A DNA stretch of 64,000 bases from Ceriagrion tenellum (GCA_963169105.1 OY720636.1:137569747-137633746); one strand, 5' to 3'; counted from the stretch's first letter, positions 46,252 through 58,249 are shown. Program-made: numbers and translations. Notes: generated by a model from the letters alone, not told the origin.

Positions 46252-47894
46252 AGCAATGTGGTGGAAGAATTCGACCTCCACCACCAGGAGGTCGGATACC
46301 ACCAAGACTGATAACGTTCTGCTCGACCTCCTCGCAAGCTCCACAATCGCGATTGAGTCTTCGGCTCCGACTGAAATGAAAATGGGTGGGAAAACAGGCT
46401 AAATATCAAGACATAAATCTTCGATTTTATAAAAATTCGGCAAATATACCCCGGATATTCTGTGAAAGTGCAGCAAAAGCAAAAGATCCTGGCGCACTTC
46501 TGCGCGGCGGAGGGGAAAGGTGAAGTGGAGGGAGTTAACTGAACGTACGGAGGGGAAGGTAGAGAAGGTGAAGGCTGAGAACGTGGCAGGAGAGCCAAAC
46601 TACTTTGCACGAGGCGAACACACACAAGGCTAATAGGGCGAGTGATTTTGCTTCATCAATGCCATGCTTTACCCGTGTACTTCCTCGTCACGTGCAAGGA
46701 GTGGTAGTACGAATAAAATGCAGCAAACCGGGCACCAGGTAGCTGTGACTCATAGAATTTACCGAGGTGCGACAAGGTTGGCAGCAACTAGAAAAGGTTC
46801 GCTCACTGACGCTCCATAATTTACAACCTTCCTCCCCCGCCAGGCAGAGTATTTAAAGTTCTGAGGTCCATGTCCCAAAATCGTCCTCGGCACAGCGCCA
46901 GGATCTTTTGTGACTTCTCTAGTATATCTCATTGTATGTATGCTCGGTGGAGTTGAGAACTCGCAACTGAGTAGCATCTGTTCGAGCCGGGATATAGTGT
47001 TCCCCATTAAAATTTTAATATTTTTGAATTTTCCCTCATTTTTCCTTTTGAGCGCTCACCTTGCCTAGTTTTTGTCCATGTCGCCAGTTAGCATAGTTTT
47101 ATTTTTTTGTTACGTGCGCTTCTGAGTTGTCGCAGCGCCCCAGTTCGACTACGATCGTGGCCTACGTTATACATACAGTGTAGGTTACGCTACGATTCAC
47201 CATCGCAACGGATCCCGGGCCCTGGAACATTGTCGAAGGCGTGAAAGTTTAGATAAGTGTGCGCCTTCCCACATCCTGACTTACGCCCCTCTTGTACATC
47301 CCTTAATACTTATATTTCTCGTGTCACGTACGACCCATTCCCTCAAAATACTTCATATTTCACGTTCTCCTTCGAATGGACTCACTCTTGTGACCGATCA
47401 GCATCAGTTGTATTACCGAATGGCATGGGTGGAAGCAGTTATGGCACAAATAGAGAGGGCCACCATTATGGGGCCATGCCGTCCAATTTGTACGCATGAG
47501 CTGGATGCCACATAGCCACCTCTCCGACTAGAGCTACGAGAACTGCACAACCCAACTCCGAGTCTCCGACTATTGTGACGGCATGGAAACCTGATGCTCG
47601 ACGAGAAATTGGAGATGAATGTTGGATCAATGATATTATAATATAGCAGTTTTGAACCCCAATGAATATTTGAAAAATTAGTAAACTGTTTGACGACAGA
47701 ATATTTAGTTCATTAGCGTTGGGCCTGAAGTCAAATCCTCGGTCAGAGAAAAGTAATGAATTTAAAAAGTGTATGCATTGTTGACACAATTTGACATATT
47801 GATACAAGTTTTTCGTTGATTTGACTCTTTCTTATTGAAAAAGGTAGGTTTTGTGGTTCATTTTAAATTGGAGTTATTTAGCGCTTTACGCTAT
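46252..47894. other. Unassigned DNA
   Basis: No recognised feature. Open frames at 46173-46625 (minus) and 47257-47515 (plus) are unsupported. Confidence 0.4.
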
Positions 47895-48293
47895 CAGTCA
47901 GTCAGCACGGCTTCCGTAAGGGCAGGTCCTTCGAAACACAGCTTTCGCTCTTCCTTCATGATATCTTAAAATCAGGTGAATCGAAAAAGCAAGTCGACGC
48001 GATATTCTTTGATTTCAAGAAGGCATTCCATAAGGTTCCTCACAAAATAACTCATTTATAAATTTCATTCATGCGGAGTAAATAAAAAAATAGTGAACTG
48101 GATAAGGGACTATCTCAGTGATCGAAAACAAAAAGTAGTTATTGATGGTTTTTGCTCTGATATGGTCGGTGTCACATCCGGTGCTCCTCAAGGAAGTGTG
48201 ATTGGCCCTCTTTTATTCATTATCTATATTCATTATCTATATTCTAAGTTTTATAGTTATCAGTAAAATGAGATTATTTTCAGACGATACAGT
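47895..48293 (+). mobile_element. LINE family B, reverse transcriptase part left of the nested insertion
   Basis: It encodes SQHGFRKGRSFETQLSLFLH, DILKSGESKKQVDAIFFDF, then (after a frameshift) VNWIRDYLSDRKQKVVIDG, SGAPQGSVIGPLLFIIY and FSDDT, the catalytic (Y/F)xDD box. It stops two codons after the DD, exactly at the border of LINE A, and resumes at 51785. A duplicated tattcattatctatattc stretch near 48220-48243 also disturbs the frame. It is 5' truncated and has no endonuclease domain here. Confidence 0.88.
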
Positions 48294-48348
48294 AAATAAA
48301 TAAATCGTTCAGGTGTCCATTATACGCATGAGGCATCGCAGAAGGTAG

Positions 48349-49731
48349 CGTGCAGGATATTTGAGCATACCCAGCGAGTTTAGCATAGATGGTAGGCAAG
48401 AGAGTAGGTCAGTTAGTGGGGGCGAAATCAGTGCTTTTCCGGAAAATCAGATAATAAAGAGTACACAAAGTTTAGTGCCTAGGAAAAGCTTAGTAGATAA
48501 CAATAAATTAGAAATATTTAGGGAAGAGAGTAGGTCAAATAATGGGCCATTAAATAACTTGCCACTCATCAGGATTGCAAAGAATAACAAGTTGACCAGA
48601 CAACACAGTATAGGTTTATCGGGACGGAAGAAAGCACAGAAAAAGGAAAAACATATAAATCAAAACAACACCCATGAATTTCCAAACTGTAACTCTCCCA
48701 ATAATTTAGAAAACACAAACCCAACGAATACAATAGGCAGACATATTAAAATAGAGGAGTTTTCAGTAGTGGTAGTCAATTGTCGTAGTTTAAGAAGCAA
48801 GATACCTGAATTCCATCACCTTATAGAGAGTACTAATTCTGACATAATTATAGGAACTGAAAGTTGGTTAACAAGCGATATAGCTGATAGTGAAATTTTT
48901 CCAGTAAATTTTAGGGTATACAGGAGAGATCGAGAGAGTCGACCAGGAGGGGGAGTATTTATCGCAGTTAAGAACATAATAGTCAGCAAAATAGAAGTGA
49001 TTCCCGATAGTATAATAGAAAGTGTATGGTGTTCTATTCAATGTGCTAATTCGAAAGTAATATATGTTTGTGCCTACTATAGACCACCCCATTCCGATGT
49101 ACACTCAGTATTAGAACTCGAGAAACAGATCAGGTCCATTAATTCCCATAGTAACGAACGACAGATTATTGTAGGTGGAGATTTCAATACACCATCGATA
49201 GATTGGAAAACATGCAGTCATAAGTCAGGAGGTCGGGACAAAGAAATCTGCGAGTCACTGCTTAACCTGTTCGCATCACACGCACTACATCAAATAGTGA
49301 ATTTGCCTAATAGGGGGGAGAATGTTCTCGATTTACTTGCCACAAACATCCCTGAAAAAGTTATAAAAGTTGAAAATGTTGATGGAATAAGCGACCACAA
49401 GGTAGTATACGCAAAATTTTCCCTCAATACTGAAAAATATTTTAAATTAAAAAGAAAGATTTACCTTTTTAGTAAAGCAGATTTTAACGGATTTAAGCGT
49501 GACTTAAAGACATCTTTTGAAAAATTCGTGAACATTAGCAAAAATAGTGATACAGACAATACATGGAAAGAGTTCCTCCTAATTACACGGTCACTTGTCA
49601 ACAGATATATACCTCATAAGTATAAGAGCGAGAATAGGGAACCAAGGTGGTACAACGCGGAGGTTAGAAAATGTTTAAAACGCCAACGAGTTAGCCACGC
49701 GAAACTAAGAAAAATAAGTATAGAAATATAG
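48349..49731 (+). pseudogene. LINE A ORF2, N-terminal extension and endonuclease domain
   Basis: Residue numbers count from the TTG at 48361. The frame is open from 48349 but has no ATG, so the true start lies upstream of the truncation. Residues 1-134 are Asn/Ser/Lys-rich and unrecognised. Residues 135-355 form an exonuclease-endonuclease-phosphatase (APE-like) domain that nicks target DNA to prime reverse transcription. Asn140 in NCRSL, Glu167 in GTESWL, Tyr240 in YYRPP, Asp274 and Asn276 in GGDFN, Asp324 in LDLLATN and Asp345-His346 in SDH are all in place. The frame ends at TAG 49729-49731, inside a 24-bp tandem duplication (agaaatatagcta at 49722 and 49746). The domain itself appears catalytically complete. 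Confidence 0.9.
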
Positions 49732-49778
49732 CTAAAAAAAAATAAAGAAATATAGCTAATAGCGACCTAAAAAATACT

Positions 49779-51556
49779 ATGGAACATTATAAAATTTGTC
49801 AAGCAGCCGCAAAAACAGCCCTTAGAAAAGCATTTAGCGAATACAAGAGAAAAGTACTTGGAGAACAGCTAGAGGGAAATCCGAAAGCATTTTGGTCATA
49901 TGTTAGGGAAGTACAGGGAACTAAAAAATCAACGGTTAATTCCTTGAAAAACAATAACGGCGAAATAGTAACTTCCAGTCTAGATAAGGCAAATTTTTTT
50001 AATTACTTTTTTCAGAGTGTTTTTAATCAATCTATGCATAGTTTCCGCGAAACCATACCAGACCAATTTCAACAACCAATGCCCCCAATCGATATATCTT
50101 GTAGCGGAATCGTATCCTTACTAAGTAACATTAGCCCGAACAAGTCCTCAGGTCCTGATGAAATTCCAGCTCGTGTTTATAAAGAATTAGCCCTCGAAAT
50201 GGCTCCGTATCTTAAAGTAATATTTAACAAATCCCTCGAATAACACGCGGTTCCCAAAGACTGGAAGATAGCAAACGTGACCCCAATTTATAAAAGCGGA
50301 GATAGGGAACAGCCATGTAATTATAGACCAATATCATTAACGTCATTATCATGTAAAATTATAGAGCATATCATAGTTACATCAATAATGGGACACCTCG
50401 ACAGCCAGGATTTATTAATAACAAACCAGCATGGATTCAGAAAAGGACGGTCTTGCGAAACTCAATTAGGTCTTTTTGTTCACGATATTTTAGTTTCCGG
50501 AGAAGGTAACGTTCAGGTAGATGCAGCGTTTCTTGACTTTATAAAAGCTTTTGACAAGGTTCCCCACTGTAAGTTACTCGCGAAGTTAGCATCATACGGA
50601 ATAGATAGTAATATAGTAGGCTGGATAGGAGACTTCTTACATGAACGCGTTCAAAGGGTGGTATTAGATGGTGTCAGCTCCGGCGAAGTGAAAGTTACAT
50701 CAGGTGTTCCCCAGGGAAGCGTGATAGGCCCAATTTTATTTCTTCTGTACGTAAACGACTTGAATAGAGTAGTAAAAAATAGCAAGCTCCGTCTTTTTGC
50801 CGATGATGCAGTAGTGTATAAGGAAATTAGAAATGAAGAGGACAGACAGTTTTTAGCTAAGGATTTAGATGCGATTGATGATTGGTGTGATAGATGGCAA
50901 CTAGAATTGAATTTGAAGAAATGCGCGATTATGAATTTTTGGAAAAAGAGTGGCTTTCCCCGGATTATTATTGCATCAAGGAAAACAAAATATGTAACGT
51001 AGATTCAATTAAATACTTAGGCGTCACCATCACTGAAGACATGTCATGGGGGAAACACATCAGGGAAGTAACTAGTGTAGCAAACCGTAGATTAGGATTC
51101 GTAAAAAGGGTTCTAGGCAAATGCGATGAGAGAGTACGAGAAAGAAGCTATTTTACACTCGTCAGGCCTCATTTAGAATATGCCGCTAGTATATGGGATC
51201 CGTACGAGGAAGGTATGATAAAAGAAATAGAGCGCGTGCAAAGGAGATCTGCTACGTTTGTTAAAGGACGTTATGATAATTGTATAAGTGTTACGAGCTT
51301 AATAGAAGAACTAGGCTGGGAATTACTATCAGTACGCAGGTTAAAATTTAGGTTAAACCTTTTAAGTAAATTCGAAACAGAGTTGTTCACAGTTGACGTT
51401 AGATATATATTGAGATCCCCTGCGTATTATGCTAGGTTTGATCATATTAACAAGATTAGAGAGATAGATTGTCGTACCGATAGATTTAAAATGTCATTTT
51501 TCCCTCGTACTATAAGAGAGAGCAATAGGCAGCGTAGCAAAGGGATAGGTAGGTGA
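49779..51556 (+). pseudogene. LINE A ORF2, reverse transcriptase and C-terminal part
   Basis: This continues the protein in a new frame. Residues from 49779 form the linker and RT N-terminus (SPNKSSGPDEIPARVYKELA). A TAA at 50241-50243 interrupts it. From 50277 come VTPIYKSGD, NYRPISLTS, NQHGFRKGRSCETQLGLF, AFLDFIKAFDKVPH with the first catalytic Asp, SGVPQGSVIGPILFLLYVND and RLFADDAVVY with the DD pair at about 50802-50807. Near 50940-50965 a one-base indel moves the frame, and the C-terminal part (SIKYLGVTITEDMSWGKHI, RPHLEYAASIWDP and so on) follows to the stop at 51554-51556. This order and these motifs are those of the CR1/L2 group. The enzyme copies element RNA at the nicked target. It is broken but otherwise well preserved. 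Confidence 0.92.
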
Positions 51557-51784
51557 AATATAGTTAGAGTAGTCTGTAGTGCATGACGCATGTTATAACA
51601 ACCAGTAACCCCTTTCTTTATATGTAGATACTAACCATCTAGCTGCATGTGACCCCATTATCTAGCATGCCTTCATTAAATATCCTAGTTGCATGTCAAT
51701 AGTGCATGTTTGGTGATCTTCACCCCCTGCCACACACCCTCGTGGTGGCTCGCAGGGTATCACGTAGATGTAGATGTAGATGTT
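51557..51784 (+). other. LINE A 3' untranslated region with terminal stem-loop and TGTAGA tail
   Basis: CCCTGC (51725-51730) can pair with GCAGGG (51752-51757), and inside it CCAC pairs with GTGG. The TGTAGA repeats follow. The last 75 bp match the C1 and C2 tails, and the stem is shared with family B. It is likely the RNA end recognised by the element's own reverse transcriptase. Confidence 0.75.
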
Positions 51785-52645
51785 CAGTTATCTACCATGA
51801 AATGAGCGAAGACGCGGACGTTGAAGCTCTGTCATCGGACCTTAGCAACGTTCATTCGTGTTCCATGATTAGGGGTTAGAATTAAATATCAACTAATGCA
51901 CCGCAGTTCACTTCCAGAAAAATTCATCACAAAAATGCCATGCCTACACTGTGGGTGGGGTAATCATAAGATCTTCAGATACAGTAAAATATCTTGGAAT
52001 TACCTTAACTTCTGATATATCGTGAGGATTACACATGCAGAACATATGCGGTTCAGCATTAAAGAAACTTGGTTTTGTTAAATGTATAAGAGGAAGGTCC
52101 TCGGATGAAAAAGTCAAAGATGGATACTGCTTCGCTGTGGTTAGGCCATATCTCGAATACGCCGCGAGAATTTTGGACCAGGGTCAAATAGATTTAACCA
52201 AAAAAATTAATAAAATACAAATGAAAGCAGCCCCCTTCGTTAAAAACTGCTAGGAGCGTACATATAGTGTCTCACAACTTCTAGAGGGATTAAGGTGGGA
52301 ACCCCTAAAGACTCGGAGGCCACACGCTAGGCTTAGGTTGCTTGAGAAATTCAGAACTGATATTTTTTAGAGCGGCACAGAGAATATTATCATGACTCCT
52401 CACTATATCTCTAGGTCTGACAGAAGCGACAAAATAAGAGAGATACACTACCAAACATATAGGTACAAAAACTCGTTCTTCCCGCTCACAGTAAGTGCCC
52501 TCAATTAAAATTGAGCTCCACTAATTACACTCCTACAATACATGTCACTATTTCATCTCCCAAAAACTTACATCTTTACACGGCTGGTGACCTAACACCC
52601 CCTACCACACGCCCATGCGGCGGCTCGTAGGGTATTGTGTAGATG
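51785..52645 (+). mobile_element. LINE family B, right part after the nested insertion
   Basis: It resumes directly after LINE A with TTATCTACC, the continuation of the family-B reverse transcriptase after the DD box (compare VIYREKSEDVDFAVLSSDL in the minus copy). Further on it encodes LGFVKCIRGRSSDEKVKDGY, VVRPYLEYAARILD and IQMKAAPFVKN, then after a stop LLEGLRWEP and the C-terminus. The 3' untranslated region and terminal stem CCCTAC/GTAGGG (52600-52605 and 52627-52632) precede a GTAGATGTA tail. Several stops and frameshifts make it a pseudogene. Confidence 0.9.
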
Positions 52646-54879
52646 TATATCAGTAAATACAGTTCTCATGTAGGATGGAAAAAATGATACGCATTTGAAA
52701 TTAACTCAGTATTTATTAGTCCCCTGCAAACTGATTCAAAAGTCAATTGAGACTAGTTCACAACAGCTTCACACGTCGTAATTTGGCTTAACGCCACGTG
52801 AAGTCATTGTTAAACCATTGATAACGCAGTTTAATTGTTCGGAGCCACTTAAGCCGGCGTTAATTGCCTTGGAAACTCCTAGAGTTGAGCTCAGCTTAAC
52901 TTCCTTCTTATTCTGGGCTTCAGCTGGAGTTGCAGTAGCTCCGGTATCACGAGAAGTGCGAATGACATAATCGATATTTGCGAGGTATGGGTCAGGGGAA
53001 GCTTTATAGTACGGAGATACGTACGAGCTTCTATGTACGCGAGGAGTTTATAAAACGATATTTCATGATCGAATCACCGGCGCTACGGACTGGAGAGTTG
53101 CACTTATGCCGATAGTCATTTCATATCAATTCACCGTGAAAGCAGCCTCTAAAAAATTCTAATGTAAAAGTGGCAGATTTATTTAAATACTAGGCCGTCA
53201 CTGTTAGTCTTAATGGGCGTTTAAGGGAAGTATCTTCAAGGAAGACTGCCATAATTTTTCAATTTTCCTTCATTGTTATCTGCAGTATTTTCAATCTACT
53301 TTCATGAAATAGACCATGCAGTAAATATGTATATCATTGACGGATTCCTTATATGATTAATAATGTACTGAATCAATATTTTTACTAATTTATGTATTGT
53401 TAAAAATTATTTTCTTTTATTTTACTAGTGGAGCATGCAAAGCGGATAACCAGGAAAAAAATTAAAGGGATATTGGTAGCCCAATGAAATATATTACTCG
53501 TAAAAGGAAAGTTGTGAGATGCCACCAAACACCAAAATAATATTGAAATAATATGGTGGCATTAATAAAAGCATCCGTGGGAGAAAGACGAAGTAAATAG
53601 TATTTTCAAATATGAATGCTATGTAAAAGAAGCAAATATTCCTCGTAAACTGATTCAAAATGGAATAGTTACTTATAAATGCATTATTTTCCGAGTTATT
53701 AGCTGATGATTGCAATTACTGAAGTTTCAATGTGATAATTCCATAAGAAATGGCGCTGCAGTCGCTGTCTATGCCTATAAAATTGTTCGTTAAAAATATG
53801 TGTTGTAGAATATGCTGCATAGATTGTACTCTAGTTTTGGCTTACAACAGCTAACGTTTGCAATGTCAACGCAGCGAAGTCAGACTTTTTTTAACCGAAT
53901 AAAAAAATAGCTGGAATTAAGTAGTAATTGTTTTGACTTAAAGAACCGCGGAGGGACCTTCTTACCTGACCGTGTCGACTAGGTCCTTCACCATGATCCC
54001 CTTGACTTGCACATAGCTCGTACTTCAGGAGCCCTATATCGTACCCATAATCCCTTCCCTCTCCGTCGTCACGTGAAAAAATCATAAATTTCCTCCCCAA
54101 CCCCTTCGCGACCCCTTAAGCCCTTTTCCGGGAGAAAATAAACTCGCAGCTATCACGCTCGAGCGCCATATTGCCTTTGTATTTATGAAAGAGAATGAGT
54201 GTTGGCAGTGATTTACTACGAGTGGCAAATTAATACTTACGCGGGTCTTCTGTCTTTCAAGCCTCATGTCTTAATCACCCCTGATCGATCTAATCCTTTT
54301 CCTTTTTACACGAGTCGCTGAATTATTTGCTCAAATGATTTTCATATATGCGCGTATTTCCCATGAGACGTCCTTGTTGTGTTTCATGAGCCTTTATTGT
54401 ACTTTATGAACCGGAGAATTCAGTAAATCATTTCTTACAAGTCACAATTTTTATCGCCCGAGTCCGTAAATCATTTTCACGAGATTGTGCGCATCGTAAA
54501 AATTTTTGAACACCAGCGCGTCTCTTATATGGTTTCTCAATGCGGCGGCGATTACATTTCATCCCTTTGGCTTGTTATCCTCCCGTAATTCTTCCCTCCT
54601 CTTCCGAATTGTCAAAGACCCGATCAGATTTACGAGTCGCACATTTTTTTCTTTTGGCCGTTATACTGGACTTTGCACCCTCGCTCATCCCTGAGGTATC
54701 GACGTATCAGCGCTTTATGTTGTTTCTCAACTACGAACTTCAGTTTTTCCTTTTTATTTAGTAAAGATTGCATTTTTCAGGCGTCAAATACGTTCGTAAT
54801 GGTGGTCGACGTTTCATGGCTTGCAGTATGAATTTCGTTTGGATCTGCCCTCGCCTTCCTCTCGGGTTCATATCGCTCG
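52646..54879. other. Unassigned DNA
   Basis: No recognised gene, repeat or RNA. Short frames at 53494-53715, 53891-54100 and 54506-54761 show no motif. Confidence 0.4.
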
Positions 54880-55530
54880 CCCATCGTTGCTCTTTTTTTA
54901 GTTTCCTCGATCATCCTCGGGGGAGACCTCGCGAGTTCCAAAAACCCTGCTCTCTTTCTTTCTCTCTCTCCAACCCTCTTTTCACCTCCGCCCGCCCCCG
55001 GAGGCTGCAGCATCCTAAACTCCTTCCGTCTTTTTCCGTCCCACCTGCCCCCGTCCTTCCATTATGCCGACGAGATTTCTAGGTCGACGAATCCTTATGA
55101 ATCCTTTACCCTTTTATGTATGGAGGAGACTTCATCTCTCTCTCTCTCTCTTATCTTTATTATTATTTAAAAAAATATTTTTCTTATTTTCGCCGCCTCG
55201 TTCGCCCAATGGAACCTTTCATCCTCCCCCACTCTTGTCTCCCGATATCATCTACTTCCATCGCTTCCCCGTCGAGACGATTCTTGCTGCGATCCGTTCA
55301 ATGAGACGAGTTATATATTGGCTGCTCCTCCTCCTGCCGCCGCCGCCGCTTGCCTCATCCAGTCTCCGGCGGGAAATCCCGTCTCCTTCTTTCTTTCTTC
55401 CGCCCGTGGAGGAGTCAGTCAGTCCCTGCCACTACTCTCCCCCCTCCACACTTTCCTCCTTCCCTCCCTCCTCACCCTTCTCGTTCACTCGCGCCGTCTT
55501 TTTAATGCCGCGCTCCTTTGAAGAGGTTTA
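54880..55530. repeat. Pyrimidine-rich block with (TC)n
   Basis: The plus strand is strongly C/T-rich over about 650 bp, with a (TC)n run at 55134-55151 and a CCGCCG patch near 55340. Open frames in all plus registers are Ser/Leu/Pro-rich and compositional. It could be regulatory DNA, but no promoter element is identifiable. Confidence 0.55.
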
Positions 55531-57429
55531 AGCGACTCACGAGCGGCTTCTTTCCGCACCTGACTTGTGCTCCGATTTTTTTCGCTTTAGGTTAGAGCGA
55601 AGTATTATATGGCAGAGGTTTTATTTTTTATCTCCATCGAAGATATTTTTTTTGCTCCATCCGCGAAACATCATCTTCAATAATACCCTTGAATATCTTG
55701 AAGAGACACATATTTTCCCCTTATATATTTTTTCGTATTTTCAGTCTACTAATAAATGCGGTCGACTAATTAATAGTTGCCTAATGTAATAATATACACG
55801 CAACGGAAACAGTAACTAATAACCTTGGGCTTTAAAATGCGGCAGTTGGGTTCAGCATTTGTCTTCCCTTGAAATTTTGAGCCAAACTTTGGGAGGAGTC
55901 TTTAAGTTCATCCATTAGAAACATAATTTTCATCCATCCTATTATTAAAAAATCTCTCGCTTTGTAAGTAGAAGGACGTATAATTTTTTCTGACCTAAGA
56001 TGTAGGTGGTGTTTTCACTTCGCACACCTCTTGATTGAGTATCGCTAAACTAATGCGAACGTTTAATTAACCAATTTCACCATGAGTGAATAAAGTTTTA
56101 TCAAAAATTCTTATTTTATAGAATAGGAGTTATTTTATTTTGGATTCAACAATGTTAAAATTGCGGCTATAACATTTGGTGGAAAGAGAAGAAATTTTAT
56201 TAGAATAGAAATTATGATGAAATTTTTTGGTAAAAGATTTTTTTATTACCAATGTTTAGGAATTAATTCCGTGCATATCAGAGTAAAAAGTGAATAAGCA
56301 ACACCAATACTATATTTATGGCGTAATTGCTTGGGAGGTAAGGGTTAACATCTGAAAGTGCTGTCATAAATTTCTAATTTTCAGTTTAGATCTCGCACGA
56401 TGAGTACTCCTACACTCTATCCAACTTGCGGGTTGTGTAAATTGTTGAATTAGAGTACGAGAACGAGTGGTGGAATCAAATATTTAAAGTGGAAAATACC
56501 AGTGAATTCGATTCAGGAGAGAAAGATAGCTTGTTTCGAGTTTCATGCTTGTGGGTGCAATGAATACGTTTTCAGGTGGGCGTAGGTTTCAACCTGGTGT
56601 AGTCAACTGTGGTATTTTAATTTAATAGTGAGTAACAATTCAATGTATGCTGCTTGCTTCCAGGCCCCTACTATACTGAACAATGCGTAAATGCGGTGGG
56701 AATGAAGGAAAATGGGAGGAACTGGAACAAATATGCGAACAATGAATGCAGAATTCGGAGAGAGAGATACGTAGATCGGCGACGGGCACAAGTAACTCTC
56801 GAGGAACATAATGGACTATAAAACATGGGGGTTTCTATGCAGAGCACGGTGGTTTTCTCATGAATGGAAAACTTCAGTATCATTGCAATTAGCCACAAAC
56901 TGGTCTTAAATGGAATTACCATGACAGTGGGCGTTGGAAATATAATGCGGAAGATAGAAATGCAATCACAAATATTTTAATCGCAAGGTGTGCATGCGGG
57001 ACTCAAATGAAGACAATTAACGATGCTCCATCTCTTTTTAATTATTCGATAGTAGCACAGATGAAACCCGATGGAATTTAGTGGAGTGAGGAAATCATTG
57101 AAACTGCTGTTGTATTATAGGAAAGATATGACTCATTCAGTTTGCTCTAAACAGCATATTTTTGACACCATACCCCTCTCAACACACGGAAAGACTTTCA
57201 AATTAACGTTAGAACTGCCTTTTGTATCTAACATATCAATTCATCTTAAATTCATGTGGTGGGATTTATTTGATGTTCTCTCGCCACAGGAATATAGAAT
57301 TATTTTCAAGATTCTTAAATCCGTATTGTGGATTCATATTCCCGACATTACCCCACCGTAGTACTGATTAGATAGGTGTAACAAGAGCTAACGAACTTTC
57401 ACTTCATGGTCTTTTTCGGTCAAATGGAT
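55531..57429. other. Unassigned AT-rich DNA
   Basis: No family recognised. The 96-codon plus frame at 57071-57361 starts with ATG but shows no motif and is AT-biased. Confidence 0.4.
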
Positions 57430-57484
57430 TTTTAAAATAACTTTTAAAATTCACTGTGGTCAAAAGCAACAAGCACGATCCGGA

Positions 57485-57511
57485 TTTCGAATGCTAAAGC
57501 ATTATCATCAG
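57485..57511 (-). ncRNA. Hammerhead-ribozyme-like core, minus strand
   Basis: On minus, CTGATGA (57511-57505) is followed by T, a perfect five-pair stem AATGC/GCATT around TTTA, C, then GAAA (57488-57485). This is the best-formed of three such cores in the window and lies downstream of the GIY-YIG frame, as expected for a Penelope-like terminal region. The T and C that would form the first pair of stem II do not match. Outer stems were not resolved by eye. Confidence 0.5.
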
Positions 57512-57973
57512 GTGCTAAATGACAAGCAGCAAAAAGTATTGCGCCCTTATATATGGTTTTGGATAGGGGAGGGGGGAAGTGATTTCGCGAGGCAGGTTGG
57601 AGGCTAGGTGAAAGGGGGGAGGGTTCAAGGTCTGTCATGGTGTGTTTTTGCGAAGAACAGCTGGAAGTCGGGAGAAGGGGGGAGAAAAGAACATTCTTGA
57701 ATGGGGGCTAATTGCTTAGAGATGCTCGGTCAAGGTTTTTAGAATGGGGGAAGTGGCAGGAAACAAACATTTATTGATGACAATACAGTTCGGGTTACGC
57801 AATCTTCATAAAATTTTGAGTTGCTGCAAGAAGTCCGACTCACATCTATTGTTACTGAAAGCTAAAACTTTTACATTAAAATCACATTTACGTCCATGGA
57901 TTAAAAGATGTTTTGAAAAAGTACTTCTGTTTTCTTGATTATTTTTGAAAGCACTTAAGTGTTCTTTGGTCCG

Positions 57974-58249
57974 TTAGTTGAAGTTCCTGCAGGTCTGTCC
58001 CACATATTCCCCGGCGCAGTCACCACACTGGAGTGTATAGATACCACTTCTCTTCTTTGGTGGTACACTGTCTTTACATTTTATAAAAAGGGATTTAAGA
58101 TTCGTCGTTGATCTGAAAGAAATTTTAAGAATGTCCTTCAGGAACTTATTTACTACTGTATTGGTTAAATTACCTAAAAATCTTACGGAACACCATCTGT
58201 TATTCCCAGAGCGTGGCTCATTCCATAACGCTAACAAACTACGGGCCAT
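57974..58249 (-). pseudogene. Penelope-like protein, C-terminal GIY-YIG domain
   Basis: The 91-codon minus frame contains NLTNTVVNKFLKDILKISFR, NLKSLFIKCKDSVPPKK, then SGIYTLQCGDCAGEYVGQTC and RNF. The SGIY...CxxC...YVGQT arrangement is the N-terminal half of the GIY-YIG nuclease with the zinc-knuckle-like CxxC typical of Penelope-like elements. This domain nicks target DNA during insertion. The frame ends with a stop directly after RNFN, before the Arg- and Glu-bearing second half, of which only weak traces appear in another frame. It is inactive as it stands. Confidence 0.72.

Larger units (their letters stand above)
48294..51784 (+). mobile_element. LINE A: nearly complete CR1/L2-type non-LTR retrotransposon
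   Basis: A 3.5-kb element in plus orientation holding an apurinic-type endonuclease domain, a linker, a full reverse transcriptase and C-terminus, a 230-bp 3' untranslated region and a tail of TGTAGA repeats (51765-51783). CAGT stands on both sides (48290-48293 and 51785-51788), a possible 4-bp target duplication. It sits inside the reverse transcriptase of a family-B LINE. Only about 55 bp precede the long open frame and no separate ORF1 is present, so it is probably truncated at the 5' end. Its frame is broken three times. Confidence 0.93.
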
